Positions 32,629 to 43,996 of a DNA stretch of 64,000 nucleotides are shown in pieces. Every line of letters begins with the position of its first letter. Position 1 is the stretch's first letter. The notes below the pieces were generated by a model, which saw only the letters and a program-made list of their open reading frames with translations, did no database searches and was not told where the DNA came from. Source of the DNA: Pteria penguin (Eukaryota; Mollusca; Bivalvia; Pterioida; Pteriidae); contig CM068580.1 of NCBI GenBank assembly GCA_035048485.1, positions 60,190,983 through 60,254,982 of the forward strand. The letters run 5' to 3'. The position numbers and the translations under genes were made by a program.

Positions 32629-32728
<100 letters not shown>

Positions 32729-33027
32729 CGTTTGATAATGGAATGTATTAAAATGAAATAATTGACTTAAGTATTTTCTTAGATTATGGCACCTGACATG
32801 ACTTCGAGTCTGGCGAGATTCGAACCTTAGACCTTCCTGTTATAAGATATTGTCACTAATCATTTGTTTCAACACAGTTTGTTAATGTTCACAGTTTAAA
32901 TAATACTGTATTTGGTTTGACAGAAGGATACAGAGTGACTCGCTATTTTGATAAAATCAAAATGAACGAATGTATCAAGTCAAAATTACGAACAAAAGAA
33001 AAAATATAATGCAAATTTCATTTGAAA

Positions 33028-33033
33028 TTTATT
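33028..33033 (-). terminator. polyadenylation signal of the coiled-coil membrane gene
   Basis: AATAAA on the minus strand starts only a few bases after the stop codon (33036-33038), implying a very short 3' UTR. Confidence 0.5.
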
Positions 33034-33035
33034 TC

Positions 33036-36000
33036 TCAATCCCAAAATTTCACATTTCTTTTTGTTGGAGAGTCACTTTTGTCTCTCTTTAGGATTCCTA
33101 AAATAAAACGGAAAAATCATGTTATAAAAGTATATTATTATTTATATATTCAAAAGCATTTCTTTAAAATTTCTTTAAATTAACTACATATTTCCTTAAA
33201 AGACATTTATGTAAAAGTATCATATGATTACCATAGTCTTAAAATGTTTACCTCTTGGTGTTCTGTATCCACGTGTTTGTGTTGCCATATGTGAGGAATC
33301 TGGGTAAAAAAAGCAAAACATAAATCAATTTTTATAATCTTTACATGTACATGCGTGATAGCAAAAAGATGTATTTCATAAGCAGATCTAGCATAGAATG
33401 TAAACTTGTGTAAAATAATTACCTAAATGTTTTGCTTTTATCCTTTTTCATTTGTATGTGTGGGTGAGTGGGGTGGGGTTATTTTTATTATTAGCAGTAA
33501 GACAATTTTTGGAGGAAGTGTCAGCTTTCAAAGGAATAGAAGTGAGGAAAAGAAACAGAGGAATTACTATTCATGTTTTAGTCAACTTACCATTTGTGAT
33601 CTGTTGACGCAGATATTCTATATCCCCTTCATTTTTCTTTATTGTATCGTCTAAAATAGATTGAAAATATAAATAATACAAAATGAAAAATTACACTCTT
33701 ACTGGTGTGTTATGATTATTATATAGAAAATGGTAGATATAAAACAATTTTGTACTTCAGTCATACTAGTGTAAAAAGGCCAGAAAAAAAACAACTTAAA
33801 ATTCGTCTCCATGTTAAGGGAGAGAGGGGAGGCATGTTTACAGATAATTTGCAGGAAAGCTCAGAATTGGGAAAGTGACATCTACATGAGCTCTTTTAAA
33901 ATGGTGGCCAATAAGAAAGGTTTTGGTCACTGTATTCCTATTCCTAATGATAAGGGTGTTGTTGACTTTTTTTACTAACTAAAGTTATAACATTGCTGAT
34001 ATACAATTTAACATTTAAGAGGCATTGCTTAACATAGACATGGGAATTTAAATGAAGTAAAAGATTACTCACACATTCTTCGGCGATCGCCTCTGCAATA
34101 GCCTTCCAGAGCTGTAAGTCGCTTGGAAATTACTGATGCATTTCCACGACCTGCCATGTACTCTCTATGTGCTGAAAACATAGTAAGCATTTACTTAAAG
34201 GAGGAATTTCCGTTTTTAGGGCAGATAACTCCAATTTTGAGGGGCTGCTTCAATTCCCTTTTATCACATTGAGTCATAATTATGTTCAGTTAATATTTCT
34301 CACTAATTTTTGGGTAGAAGATACTGAAATTGATTTTATCTCATTTGATGTGTAAAGTTTGTGATATTTTGCAGAACATTTGGAAAAAATTCTCAAATTT
34401 ATTGGCATCAAACTTAAGTCTTGTCGTATTTGTGTTCAAATTAATTATTAAAATCACTTACCGTAATTGGCCTTCTCGTCTGAAGCAAGTCTTTTAGCCA
34501 ATTGCTTCTTCTCTGAAATGTGATTATATATGTTGATGTTATGTGTAACAATCTTCATTTATAAATAAATAGATAAATCTATGTATTTAACATCCTTATT
34601 GTTACTAAATATACATTGAGATTATAAGTATAGTCTTAACAGAAATAAAGTCATTTATATTTACCTTCTTTTAATTTTTCGACTTCTTTTTGAAGATCTG
34701 TAAAAGAAATTTTTCAATATATTTATATAATTTTATATGTAAATGTTACGTTATATACAACGTTATAATCATTATGCAAACATATTTAATCCCATAATAT
34801 CTTCATGCTCTTTTTATATATTAATATTTTATCAAGGCTTACCTTCAATGGTTTTAGACATGGATTTCTTCTCATAATCGAATGCAGTATTTAACTCATC
34901 TGCAGATTTTCTCAACATTTTCATTTCTGCATAAAAAAAAATCAGTAAGATATATATCGAATTGTATAGGATGTGTTTCAGATCTTAGAAGAGAGGGTGT
35001 AGAATTCAATATGAATTTCAATGTGTTTTATAAGAAAACTTGAAACATGTCTCTGACGCATTTAGATAGTCCTAAAGAACAAATATTCTATAGAGGAACT
35101 TACGGTATTTTGCTTCCTCTACCATCTCTGGGATAAACTTATTAGTTAACTGATCGTTTTCTGAAAGTTAAGATATAATATTACAATACGAATAATGTGT
35201 GATTTTTCATTTTTCAAAATATTTTGATCTTATCTTAATAGAGTTGAATCAGCAAGAAGGAATATAGATCAGGGTATGTTCATACTGTTTTACAGAAGCA
35301 AAGATGTTTTACCTTCTTGCAGATATGCTGCTCTCTTTTGAAGTTCTGTAAAGTAAATAACACCGTATATATAATACAATTAAGTCGAAGTTCTGTAGAA
35401 TAAATAGCACAATATGTATAATACAGTATCGAATTTAAAAATATATCATTTACAAAATCTGCGATCTGTGTACATTATTACAGAATTTAGAAAAAAGAAA
35501 CACGAACATGCTTTTGTATATACATGTATTGTACCATGTTATATCAAATACTTACTATGAATGCTTTCTGACAAAGCTGACTTCATATCCTCTGATGCAA
35601 TTTTCAGCTCTTGTATAGACTTTCGCATCATATCTAATTCTATATAAGTATGAAGAGAGAATTTTTGACATGTCTTTAAAATGTTTAATATGTTCTTTTA
35701 AATATAATTGTGCATTATATATATTGAGAGTTATGCTAAAAGCACGACTTCTTGCCATTTTCAATCTATCTTCTGGTCGTTCTTAATATTTACTAATATT
35801 AACTATTAATATAAACCATTATCAAACTATATATTTTCATCTTGATATATTTTGACTCTAATAACAGTTGATATATAAAAAAAAACTTACCGTGTTTATC
35901 TTGTTGTAGTAGATCTGGAACTATTTTTTGTGTTAACTGCTTGTTGTCTATAAAAAGAAAGAAAGGAAAAAAAGTTAATAATCATTTATGGGATATGTAT

Positions 36001-37309
36001 ATTCATAATTATGTTTAAATTTTGAAGGTCGTATAGATCAAAAAAGAATTTTTTAAATTATTTTATTTTTATTCAATCATTATTTTTATGCCTTGTTTAA
36101 GACAATGATTTTATAGAAATACATTTAATTTTACCTGCTTCTAGTTTCCAGATTTCCTTGCTAAGTTCTATAAAATAAGTATATATCGTTAAAAATGTTT
36201 AATTTTAACAACAACAACAATCATGGAAATTATAAATTTAGTTTAGATATTGATTAATATAATGCTTGATTACCAAATAAAAGAGTTACATGTACCTAGA
36301 TTGTATTATACTATTCAGGACACTTACCCTCAGTTTTTTCCGACGTGGATTTAACCCTCTCATCTGATGCATCGCACTGCTCCTTCAAGCATTTTTTCAG
36401 CATATGCATTTCTGTTTAAAAGTATATATAGACCTCGTCAAGAAGAAATATACATAGAACTCGGAAATACATCAAATAGCTTGCATTACATGAGTAATCT
36501 AATATATTATATACATACATATATTATTAGATTTAAATAAATACAGTGTGCTTCAAATTGTAATTTATTTATACCATTACGTATACATACCGTCATGTAT
36601 TAATTTATTTGCAGTAATACGTCTGAATGTTTCCATGGATATTCCCATGATGGTAATGGCAGCGCATGCGACGATAATGTATATGGTCAAAGTATCCACG
36701 TGACATTCTTGAATCTTGATTATTTTTGTGGTATTCCAGTAGTAGTGTTTATTACGGCCGGTATCACGTTTTCCCGGTTGTGTATTAGCCACTGGATAGA
36801 CGGGTGAAAGTTGTGGTTCTCCACTGTTGACGATGTGGGGTATATACGTAAGATATCCAGAGACGGTAGGCACAAAGGTACCTTTCTGTTAAAAAATATT
36901 AGTATTTATGTCAGTGTCATTAAGGAGTGTATCCTACCAAATTAAGGAATATATACTACCAAAAAGTATATATAAAATCTATGTTTAGTGTATGCTTGCT
37001 TCATATATTTACTGACGTTGTAATAAGAATTGCAAATGCTATGACATCGTAACTTACTGATTTCTCTGTTATCTGTGGTCGTCTTTCCACAGTACTGAAA
37101 AATATTATTGTTAAGTACGAGTTACCTTTCTTTTCAGCACGTAAGTATCTAGTTATCAATAATGAGTAATAACTTTCATACATGAAAACACGTTAATAAT
37201 TTAATTCAAAATCACCAAAATTATCGTATAAAAATGTTACTTACTATTTGTTGTTTTCAATCAACAACATAAAGCTGATAAGAATTAATAAAGCTTTGAC
37301 GAAAATCAT
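33036..37309 (-). CDS. 393-residue single-pass membrane protein with tripled coiled-coil exon module
   Basis: Sixteen exons in continuous phase: 37309-37245, 37094-37058, 36885-36591, 36411-36328, 36167-36135, 35947-35891, 35639-35556, 35345-35313, 35160-35104, 34926-34843, 34697-34665, 34512-34462, 34171-34073, 33650-33591, 33299-33252, 33097-33036. Nearly all donors are GTAAGT-like. Residues 1-20 form a signal peptide (MIFVKALLILISFMLL). An ectodomain of about 75 residues with one NTT glycosylation site follows. The membrane span is about 98-118 (LTIYIIVACAAITIMG), and most of the rest is charged coiled coil. Exons 4-12 are three copies of an 84/33/57(51)-bp trio. The last 20 residues hold GILK and RNVKF, a PP1-docking-like pair. 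I do not recognise the gene. A membrane-anchored coiled-coil adaptor is the likeliest kind of protein (inference). Confidence 0.8.
34462..36411 (-). CDS. three tandem exon trios coding the coiled coil
   Basis: Trio A is 36411-36328 (84 bp), 36167-36135 (33), 35947-35891 (57). Trio B is 35639-35556 (84), 35345-35313 (33), 35160-35104 (57). Trio C is 34926-34843 (84), 34697-34665 (33), 34512-34462 (51). All nine exons are phase 1-1. Peptides align: EMHMLKKCLKE / ELDMMRKSIQE / EMKMLRKSADE; then ELSKEIWKLEA / ELQKRAAYLQE / DLQKEVEKLKE; then DNKQLTQKIVP / ENDQLTNKFIP / EKKQLAKRLAS. Confidence 0.85.
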
Positions 37310-37370
37310 CTTGACGTTACTCCAGCATTGTAGTTAAGGAGAATGAGTGCCGCGACGTCGCGCGTTTTCC

Positions 37371-37414
37371 TTATATACGTCTGACGTCGTCATGAGTTAC
37401 ATGACGTTGATTGG
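37371..37414 (-). promoter_or_regulatory. compact promoter of the coiled-coil membrane gene
   Basis: On the minus strand there is CCAAT at 37410-37414, a TGACGT-type (CRE-like) core at 402-407 on the facing strand, another TGACGTCG at 37382-37389, and a TATATAA box at 37371-37377. The start codon is about 60 bp further at 37309. The order CCAAT, CRE-like, TATA suggests a focused, inducible promoter. Confidence 0.5.
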
Positions 37415-38985
37415 TCAAACAAAACCATTGTACGTTGCAGAGAAAATAAGAAATAACCATGTAGGCTTCCTAAGTTGTGCTTCCTCGAGAGGATAATACA
37501 TTGAATATCTAAAAAATTATTCAACGGATTTTGATGAAACTTTCCAAGATCATAAACCCTAGATGTGTCTTTATGTATGTACTTCAAAATTTGTTGAAAT
37601 TGTTGTTATGAAATGATTTTAACCAAAATGCAAAGCGATCAAGCCATATTCCTGGTTTTTCTTCGTTTTTAGACAGAAAATGTGTATATTTTCCAGGAAC
37701 CACTAACTGCAAAGCATTCAACTGTTGTGTGGTTATTTTCTAAAGTTTTGTCATACAAAGTGATGAAAGATATCCGTCCAATTTCTCAGATTTATTCTCT
37801 GATATAAATATTTAGGACATCAGAGAGAAACACCATGCCGTATATGATAACGTCAACATTAAGTGTGTAACGTCTGCTTGTACTTTACGCAAAAAAGACC
37901 AGAATAACATGTCTAGAAAAGATTATTTACTGTATTTCACTGATTGTATGATCCTTTGTTTTCAATATCGATTTATTTGTAAACAATATATCTAAATTGA
38001 AGACGATTTCCAGTAGGAAATTTCACAATGAGAATGACAGTAACTCTGGTTATCTGTGCCATTTTACATTGATTGTCATAAAATACGGGAACATAATACT
38101 TATACACTATACAGGACTGACGTATACACTTGGATACAAAAGCACAAGGCGTCGGATCAAGCCTTTGGCAAAGGTTAATAACAATAAAATATATGAATGA
38201 AAATAAAAGCATATGTCTACAATTTTAATCAAGGACTTAAAAAGTAACTGTTTTTATTGATAAGGTCTCGGTTAAATTAGATCTAAAGAGATATAGACGT
38301 ATTCAAATAGAGAGAAAACGAGAAATCATTGTGTATCTACTTAGATATCTTATTTCTATTTATAAAAGCAGTCGGCCATAGTATGCACACGAGTGTCTTC
38401 AAATTTAGTCGGAGATTTGGCCAACAATTTTTTTTTCTGTTCTTGTAGTGATAGATATCGCAACCCTTTTGCTGAGGAGTTAAGGCCATATTTTGTCATT
38501 CATCTTAGTATTGTGCGTCGATTTCAATAAAATTCTGAAATTACGGATATCTAGTTGAAAATTTACAAACTTGTGGGACCTTATGCAACATTCCACCAGA
38601 CATATAACAGTTATATGTCTCTGATCCCACATATTTGTCATAACTTTAGATTTATTATTGTCTCCTGTATTTGCCCATTTTGGTTCAGTTATATTTTGCC
38701 TGGTTTTATGGTCACTGTTAAAGTTTTGTTACTCGAGCGTGAAGATCATGTACTGTTCAAATGGTGCGATATATTATATTATGAAATGAAATCTCAATAC
38801 AATTATATCCAAAACTGTCAAAAAGTTTGCGTGGCCCATTTTCATTGTAAATGTTATAATTCATTTTAATCACACTGATATTGATCAGTGAGGAAGAAAA
38901 AAAAAAAAAGAAAAAAAGAAAAATGCACATTATGGAATACTGATCAGTGCAAAGTTAGAGTTGTCTCTCTTTGATTCCTAACACC
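37415..38985. other. intergenic region between divergent genes
   Basis: About 1.6 kb of AT-rich sequence lies between the coiled-coil gene and ATP5F1D. I see no exon, RNA gene or clear mobile element. An A-rich run (38896-38925) lies shortly upstream of the ATP5F1D start. Confidence 0.4.
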
Positions 38986-41900
38986 ATGGCTCTCTTTCGG
39001 ACTGTCCTAGCTGCCCCTAAATTAATGACACAATGCAGCAGGGTTCTTGCTACTCAGATTCAATCATCACGATTATATAGTGAAATGGCTCTTACGTTTG
39101 CTTCGCCTGGAGAAGTGAGTATTTTTAACCTTGAAATGGATCGCCGGTTGGAGCGAATTTCCTCTGATCCTTTACTTGAGTTCTTTTTATGTTGATACCA
39201 AAGAAATAGTGAATTGCTTTGTGTTTGTGTCTAATGAATGAAATAATGCGTAATTAGAATTTGCCATGAAACTTTTTCATTCTGAATATTTAGACCTGGT
39301 TGTATTTTTAAAGTTTGACTTTGACAGATTCAAACTTAGCCAGGTTGGGGGCAACCTCTCATTTGAAAGGTAATCACTCATATGAGTAACTGTCTCTCTT
39401 TTCAGTAATCAATTTCCAGTACTAAAAATGAATTTTGTAATTCAAAGGGCACATGTTTACTACATACTGAATATAGTTTACAAAACAAGTTGACGTTTTT
39501 AACTTACTGTTTTGGAGTTTATAGCTGCACAAATGTTGCAGCTATAAGTAATAAACTTCAAAGTGGTAAGTTGAAAAGGTCAACACTTCTTTTGTATTTT
39601 ATGTTCAGTATATTATAAAGATGTGCCCTTTTAAAGTTAAGTCAAAATTTTGAAACTTTAATTCTTTTGTACTTGTTTACGTCTGTTCATTCCTTCAAAT
39701 TGATCACTGAAAATGGTGATAGTTACTCATTTGAGTGATTATCTCTCAAATGAGAGGTTGCTCCAACCTGTTAATTACAGACTACAGTTAAATTAAATGA
39801 GATAAATTCATTTTAGATGGTGCTATGTTTTGCACTTCACTGAAAGATAGCAAGTCAATTCTGTGAAAGGTACATTGTACAATTCCTTGTTTTAAGAAAT
39901 TTTTCCTTGTCATCTCTGGCATAAGACACTTCTATGATGAGTATTGTTGTCTACAGTAGTGGTAAAGGAATTGTACAAACTTGTTTCGTTTCTGTTAATT
40001 TAGTTTACTTTTCCTATATGTTTGGTCATTTCACCATGGTGACATATGCATGATATGGATAATCAGGTATTGGACACCTTTTTAAATCTCTTCATGATAC
40101 ATGTAAGCAGAAAATAAGAGAGTTCTTAACTAAGGCAGACCAATCATTTTATTGAAATACTATATTTCCCTGTATCATATGATGAAGGTTGTACATATTT
40201 TGCCTTCCTTTTGTCTGCATTTTGAAGACTTCCTTGCTGTTACATGCATTACTGGTATAAATATTATTTTTTGTTGATTGATAACTCAAACATATTGTTA
40301 AGAAGAAGCTGATTCCTTAAGTTCCAAATCAATAATATTTGTACTGTAGTCTTTACTAAACTGGTCGATATAAATAATATAATACAAATATAGACTGTGA
40401 CATTATACTGTATTCAAAAGTACTGTGAATTTGTGTTAAAAATAACTGATCCTCATTTGACCTAAAGTTAAAATTTCATAGGAATCAGGTAAGTTTATTT
40501 GTCTGCCTTTGGTATGAATCTCTGGTTTGCTGCTTGTCAAAGTGAGGTATATGAAGGTGACCAATACTTTACTGACCATATCTCACCATGGTTAATTAAT
40601 CATACAAATAAGCAAGTAAATCAAATTAGCAGTCATTACACAACTTTTAAACTACCAGTATGTGCCCTTATTGAAATAAACAAGAGCACTTCTTTTATTA
40701 GAATGTTCTACATGTATACAGTACAGTCCAGGTGTTTTGGAGAACTTGCACAAAACCTGAAAGCACAGTTGGAATCTAGATGGAAATTTACCTGTGCTCA
40801 TTCACACCTTTGGGTACTTGGTGTATTGTGCAATTCTTGAATTTACACTGGGATGTGGTTGATGGATAAATTAAAAAACACCTGTACTGTACTGTATAAT
40901 ACCACAAGCAGTTATGATTTAAATTTTCACGATAAAATGACTGATATATTTTCTTCTCTGTAACATTGCAGGTCTTCTTTCACAATCAGAATGTAAAACA
41001 AATAGATGCTGAAACAGTGGCCGGAGCTGTTGGTATTTTACCTAATCATGTACCCACATTGGCTGTGTTAAAACCTGGAGTTGTCAAGGTGGTTGTTGAT
41101 GAAAAAACTACAAGAAATGTCTTTGGTTGGTATTTGTTGAAAAGAGTTTGTGTTAAAATGTCTTTCTAAGATCCCTGAATGTTTACTTAAAAGCAGGATA
41201 TAAAATAACTTCACAAAGGAAGTGAAATTGTTAGGTGTGAATGTTTAAGGGAGGGTCGGTTCCACAGGAATACCACCTATTAAAACTGAAAAGGATGACA
41301 ATACTAGTTGTAAGACTAGGTCGTGGCTTATAGTCAATAATGTGTTATATGCAGCTTAAAATTTGAATTTTGTTGACCATGGGTGAATGCCATATTCTTT
41401 CCTTGGTACATGTATGTTATGTATTGAAAGGGCACATGCCTTTTGTATTAAAATGGGCAGATTCTTTCGATATTAACATACTTGGAAGCTAGACTGTAGC
41501 AATTAGGCATTGATTTTGCTACAAATTGGCATGTAAAGGGAATCCTGTTTTAAGTGATTATACCCAATACAAGATTTTCAGTTTTGTAGTTGGTTTAAAC
41601 AGTATTTATTGTGTAATTTTCAAGAAAATTATAAATATAGCATAAATAATTCTAGATTGAGCAACAAGCACAATGACTTATATGAAGCTTGTTCCAGGTA
41701 CATGAAAATTTCAATATAAAACAGATACAATGGCCAAAGAGATGTTAGCAAGAAAAATACAATTTAGACCACTTTGTAAACATGATAGAAGAAGAGAAGA
41801 AAAAAAAGAAGATAATAATATAATAATGATTTGTATTTATAAGGTTAAATTTAAGACATACATACTTTGAATGAAGAGTAATTAATATACATGTACTAGT

Positions 41901-43883
41901 AAGAAAAATAGAACCAAAAAATATGTGAAAAAGTAAGAAGTACGGTAAATGTATGGAAAGTGTGAGGTTAATAAATGATCAGTTAATTATGAAATCTATT
42001 GCTATCTTTTATAAATCTGTGAACAGTCTCAAATATTGTTGTGTTGTTTTGTAGTTAACAAGAGCAGACAGTAATATGAAAACCAATACATGTAGTATTT
42101 ACTAGATACAGACATTATTTAAGTAGTAAATTTGGATTTTTCAAAATGTTCATCACTTTACAGTAAGCAGTGGATCACTGGCAGTGAATGTTGATGGCTC
42201 TGTACAAATAATGGTAGAAGAAGGCACAGATGTGGAAAATATAGATAAAGATGTAAGTATACTACCAAATTCCTTGAAGGTTTTTGGAGTAAGTGACATT
42301 TACATACATGTGTAGTGATAAACTATGATGTAAAGACAACTAAAGAAGAATGAAAGAAGACATGTAAAAGATCTGAAAGTTAGTATGTTGTTGAAAATTT
42401 ACTAAATAAATGTACCAGAATAGAAGGACTATGTATGGATATTTTTTTCTTAAACAAAGACATACACAGTGCTTCAGCTAATGTATGACTCAATTAAATA
42501 TTTTGCCTTTAATACTAAAGAAATTAAATAAATATGTTTTAGGTGTGCATTATACATAGAATCTAAAATGACACATATATGACAACTCTCCATAAAAAAA
42601 TTTGGTATGGGAATATTTATCTGAATATGAGTGTAAAACTTTCAGCATGAGCTTTAAGGAATTAATGGACAATAGAATTGACGTATAGTTCTTGATGTTT
42701 AACATCAGTCACTGGCAAATGCAAGAGATCTTTATTATACTCTAATATTTCTTTACTACATAATTGTAAATCATGTAGTCTCACTCTGGACATAAAATTG
42801 GGTGTTTAGAAAACAAAAATGAATAGATTTAGCTATCAACCAAGTGTCCTTCACTTTACATAGAGTAACAAGCTACTCGTAGGGTGTAATTATCACTGTT
42901 TTATCAATACCTCATCATTGACCGTTTCATGACTCATGTAGGCGCAGAATGTTGGTGACAAGAAGTGATTATTTTACAAATGTTGAAGTATTAATGGCAT
43001 AGAAAATGTTATTTATCACTGATAATGTAAAAAAAATGTGCATGTATACCCAAGCTAACACACACAGTATTAAAATACATTTTGATTTGCATCTGTGTGA
43101 ATCTACCATTTAAAGTGTATAATGGAAGCTAATCATCATGTCTCGGTTTCCTCCAATATTTTGTTGACAATACATGTATATACTAATTCTACAGGCAATT
43201 CCCGCTACATTAACTACAGATGTCACAACATACAGTAACTTATTACGGCACGCTTACCATGCTTTCATGCTTGATTTCATGGGCTTTTGAGATTTATTCA
43301 GATGCATAACCAAGTTGTTGTTACTACATGGATATAATATTCAGAATGGCAGCATTTACTAGCAGGTCTTCTCTCCTGCTGTTCAGTTTATCAGGATAAA
43401 TCTGACACACGATGTTCTTATACATGTATCTTTCTGACCAGAGATCTAAATGTCTGTGCTTTGACCTATGCAATGATTTCATCTATGTGAGGGACTGCGG
43501 GATTTCAGGAAATAGCTAAATTTTAAGCCCTCGACCACTATTTTACAGCATCCTTTAGTCTGTAAATTACATTCAAGGAAATTTTCAAATGATTCAGAAA
43601 TCATTTTTATATACATAAGTAAAAACAAATTATTGGCAGCTCTATAATGTATTTCAACCAAACTGAATTTTCGTTCAAATCTGTAGGGTACTCCTAGGTG
43701 ATTTATGCGTGGCCTAAATAATTCTACTACTGACAGTATTGGTTATTTATAATCTGTTGTTTTCAGGCTGCCCAAAGTGCTATGCAAGCAGCTCAAGCAA
43801 AAACAGCCTCCTCATCAAATGAAGTAGAAAGAGCAGAATTACAAGTAGAAATAGATGCTTATGATGCTATCCTGAAAGCATGA
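38986..43883 (+). CDS. ATP5F1D: ATP synthase F1 subunit delta, mitochondrial
   Basis: Four exons in continuous phase: 38986-39114, 40972-41125, 42164-42252 and 43767-43883; 162 residues, close to the family length. It encodes the delta subunit of the mitochondrial F1 central stalk (equivalent to bacterial epsilon), which links the gamma subunit to the c-ring. Residues 1 to about 30 are an Arg/Ser-rich, acid-poor mitochondrial presequence (MALFRTVLAAPKLMTQCSRV). Next is the beta-sandwich: LTFASPGE, VFFHNQNVKQIDAETVAGAV, GILPNHVPTLAVLKPGVVKV, VSSGSLAVNVDGSVQ. The C-terminal helical hairpin ends in IDAYDAILKA. Start ATG was chosen at 38986 because the frame above it lacks an ATG. An AATAAA follows at 43991. 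Confidence 0.96.
39341..39770. repeat. 430-bp foldback element in ATP5F1D intron 1
   Basis: The two halves are inverted copies nearly to the centre. CAGGTTGG.GGCAACCTCTCA and GTAATCACTCATATGAGTAA on the left match the right arm read in reverse, as do inner blocks around AAAGGGCACAT and TTATAGCTGCA. Each arm is about 200 bp. No target duplication was fixed. Confidence 0.75.
40719..40894. mobile_element. TA-flanked MITE, CAGTACAGTCC-ended family, copy 1
   Basis: 176 bp with TA on both sides (40717-40718, 40895-40896). The ends are CAGTACAGTCCAGGTGTTTT and, reversed, CAGTACAGTACAGGTGTTTT. TA targets and short ends suggest the Tc1/mariner superfamily. It lies about 80 bp upstream of ATP5F1D exon 2. 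Confidence 0.75.
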
Positions 43884-43990
43884 GGAGTTTACCTGAACAT
43901 CTCATGGTGAAGAGTGATGAACGCTAGACTTAAAAACATTTATATTGAATACATGTGTTGACTGATTCACTTTTAAATTATAAAGTAAAG

Positions 43991-43996
43991 AATAAA
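43991..43996 (+). terminator. polyadenylation signal of ATP5F1D
   Basis: AATAAA about 108 bp after the stop codon in an AT-rich context. Confidence 0.6.
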
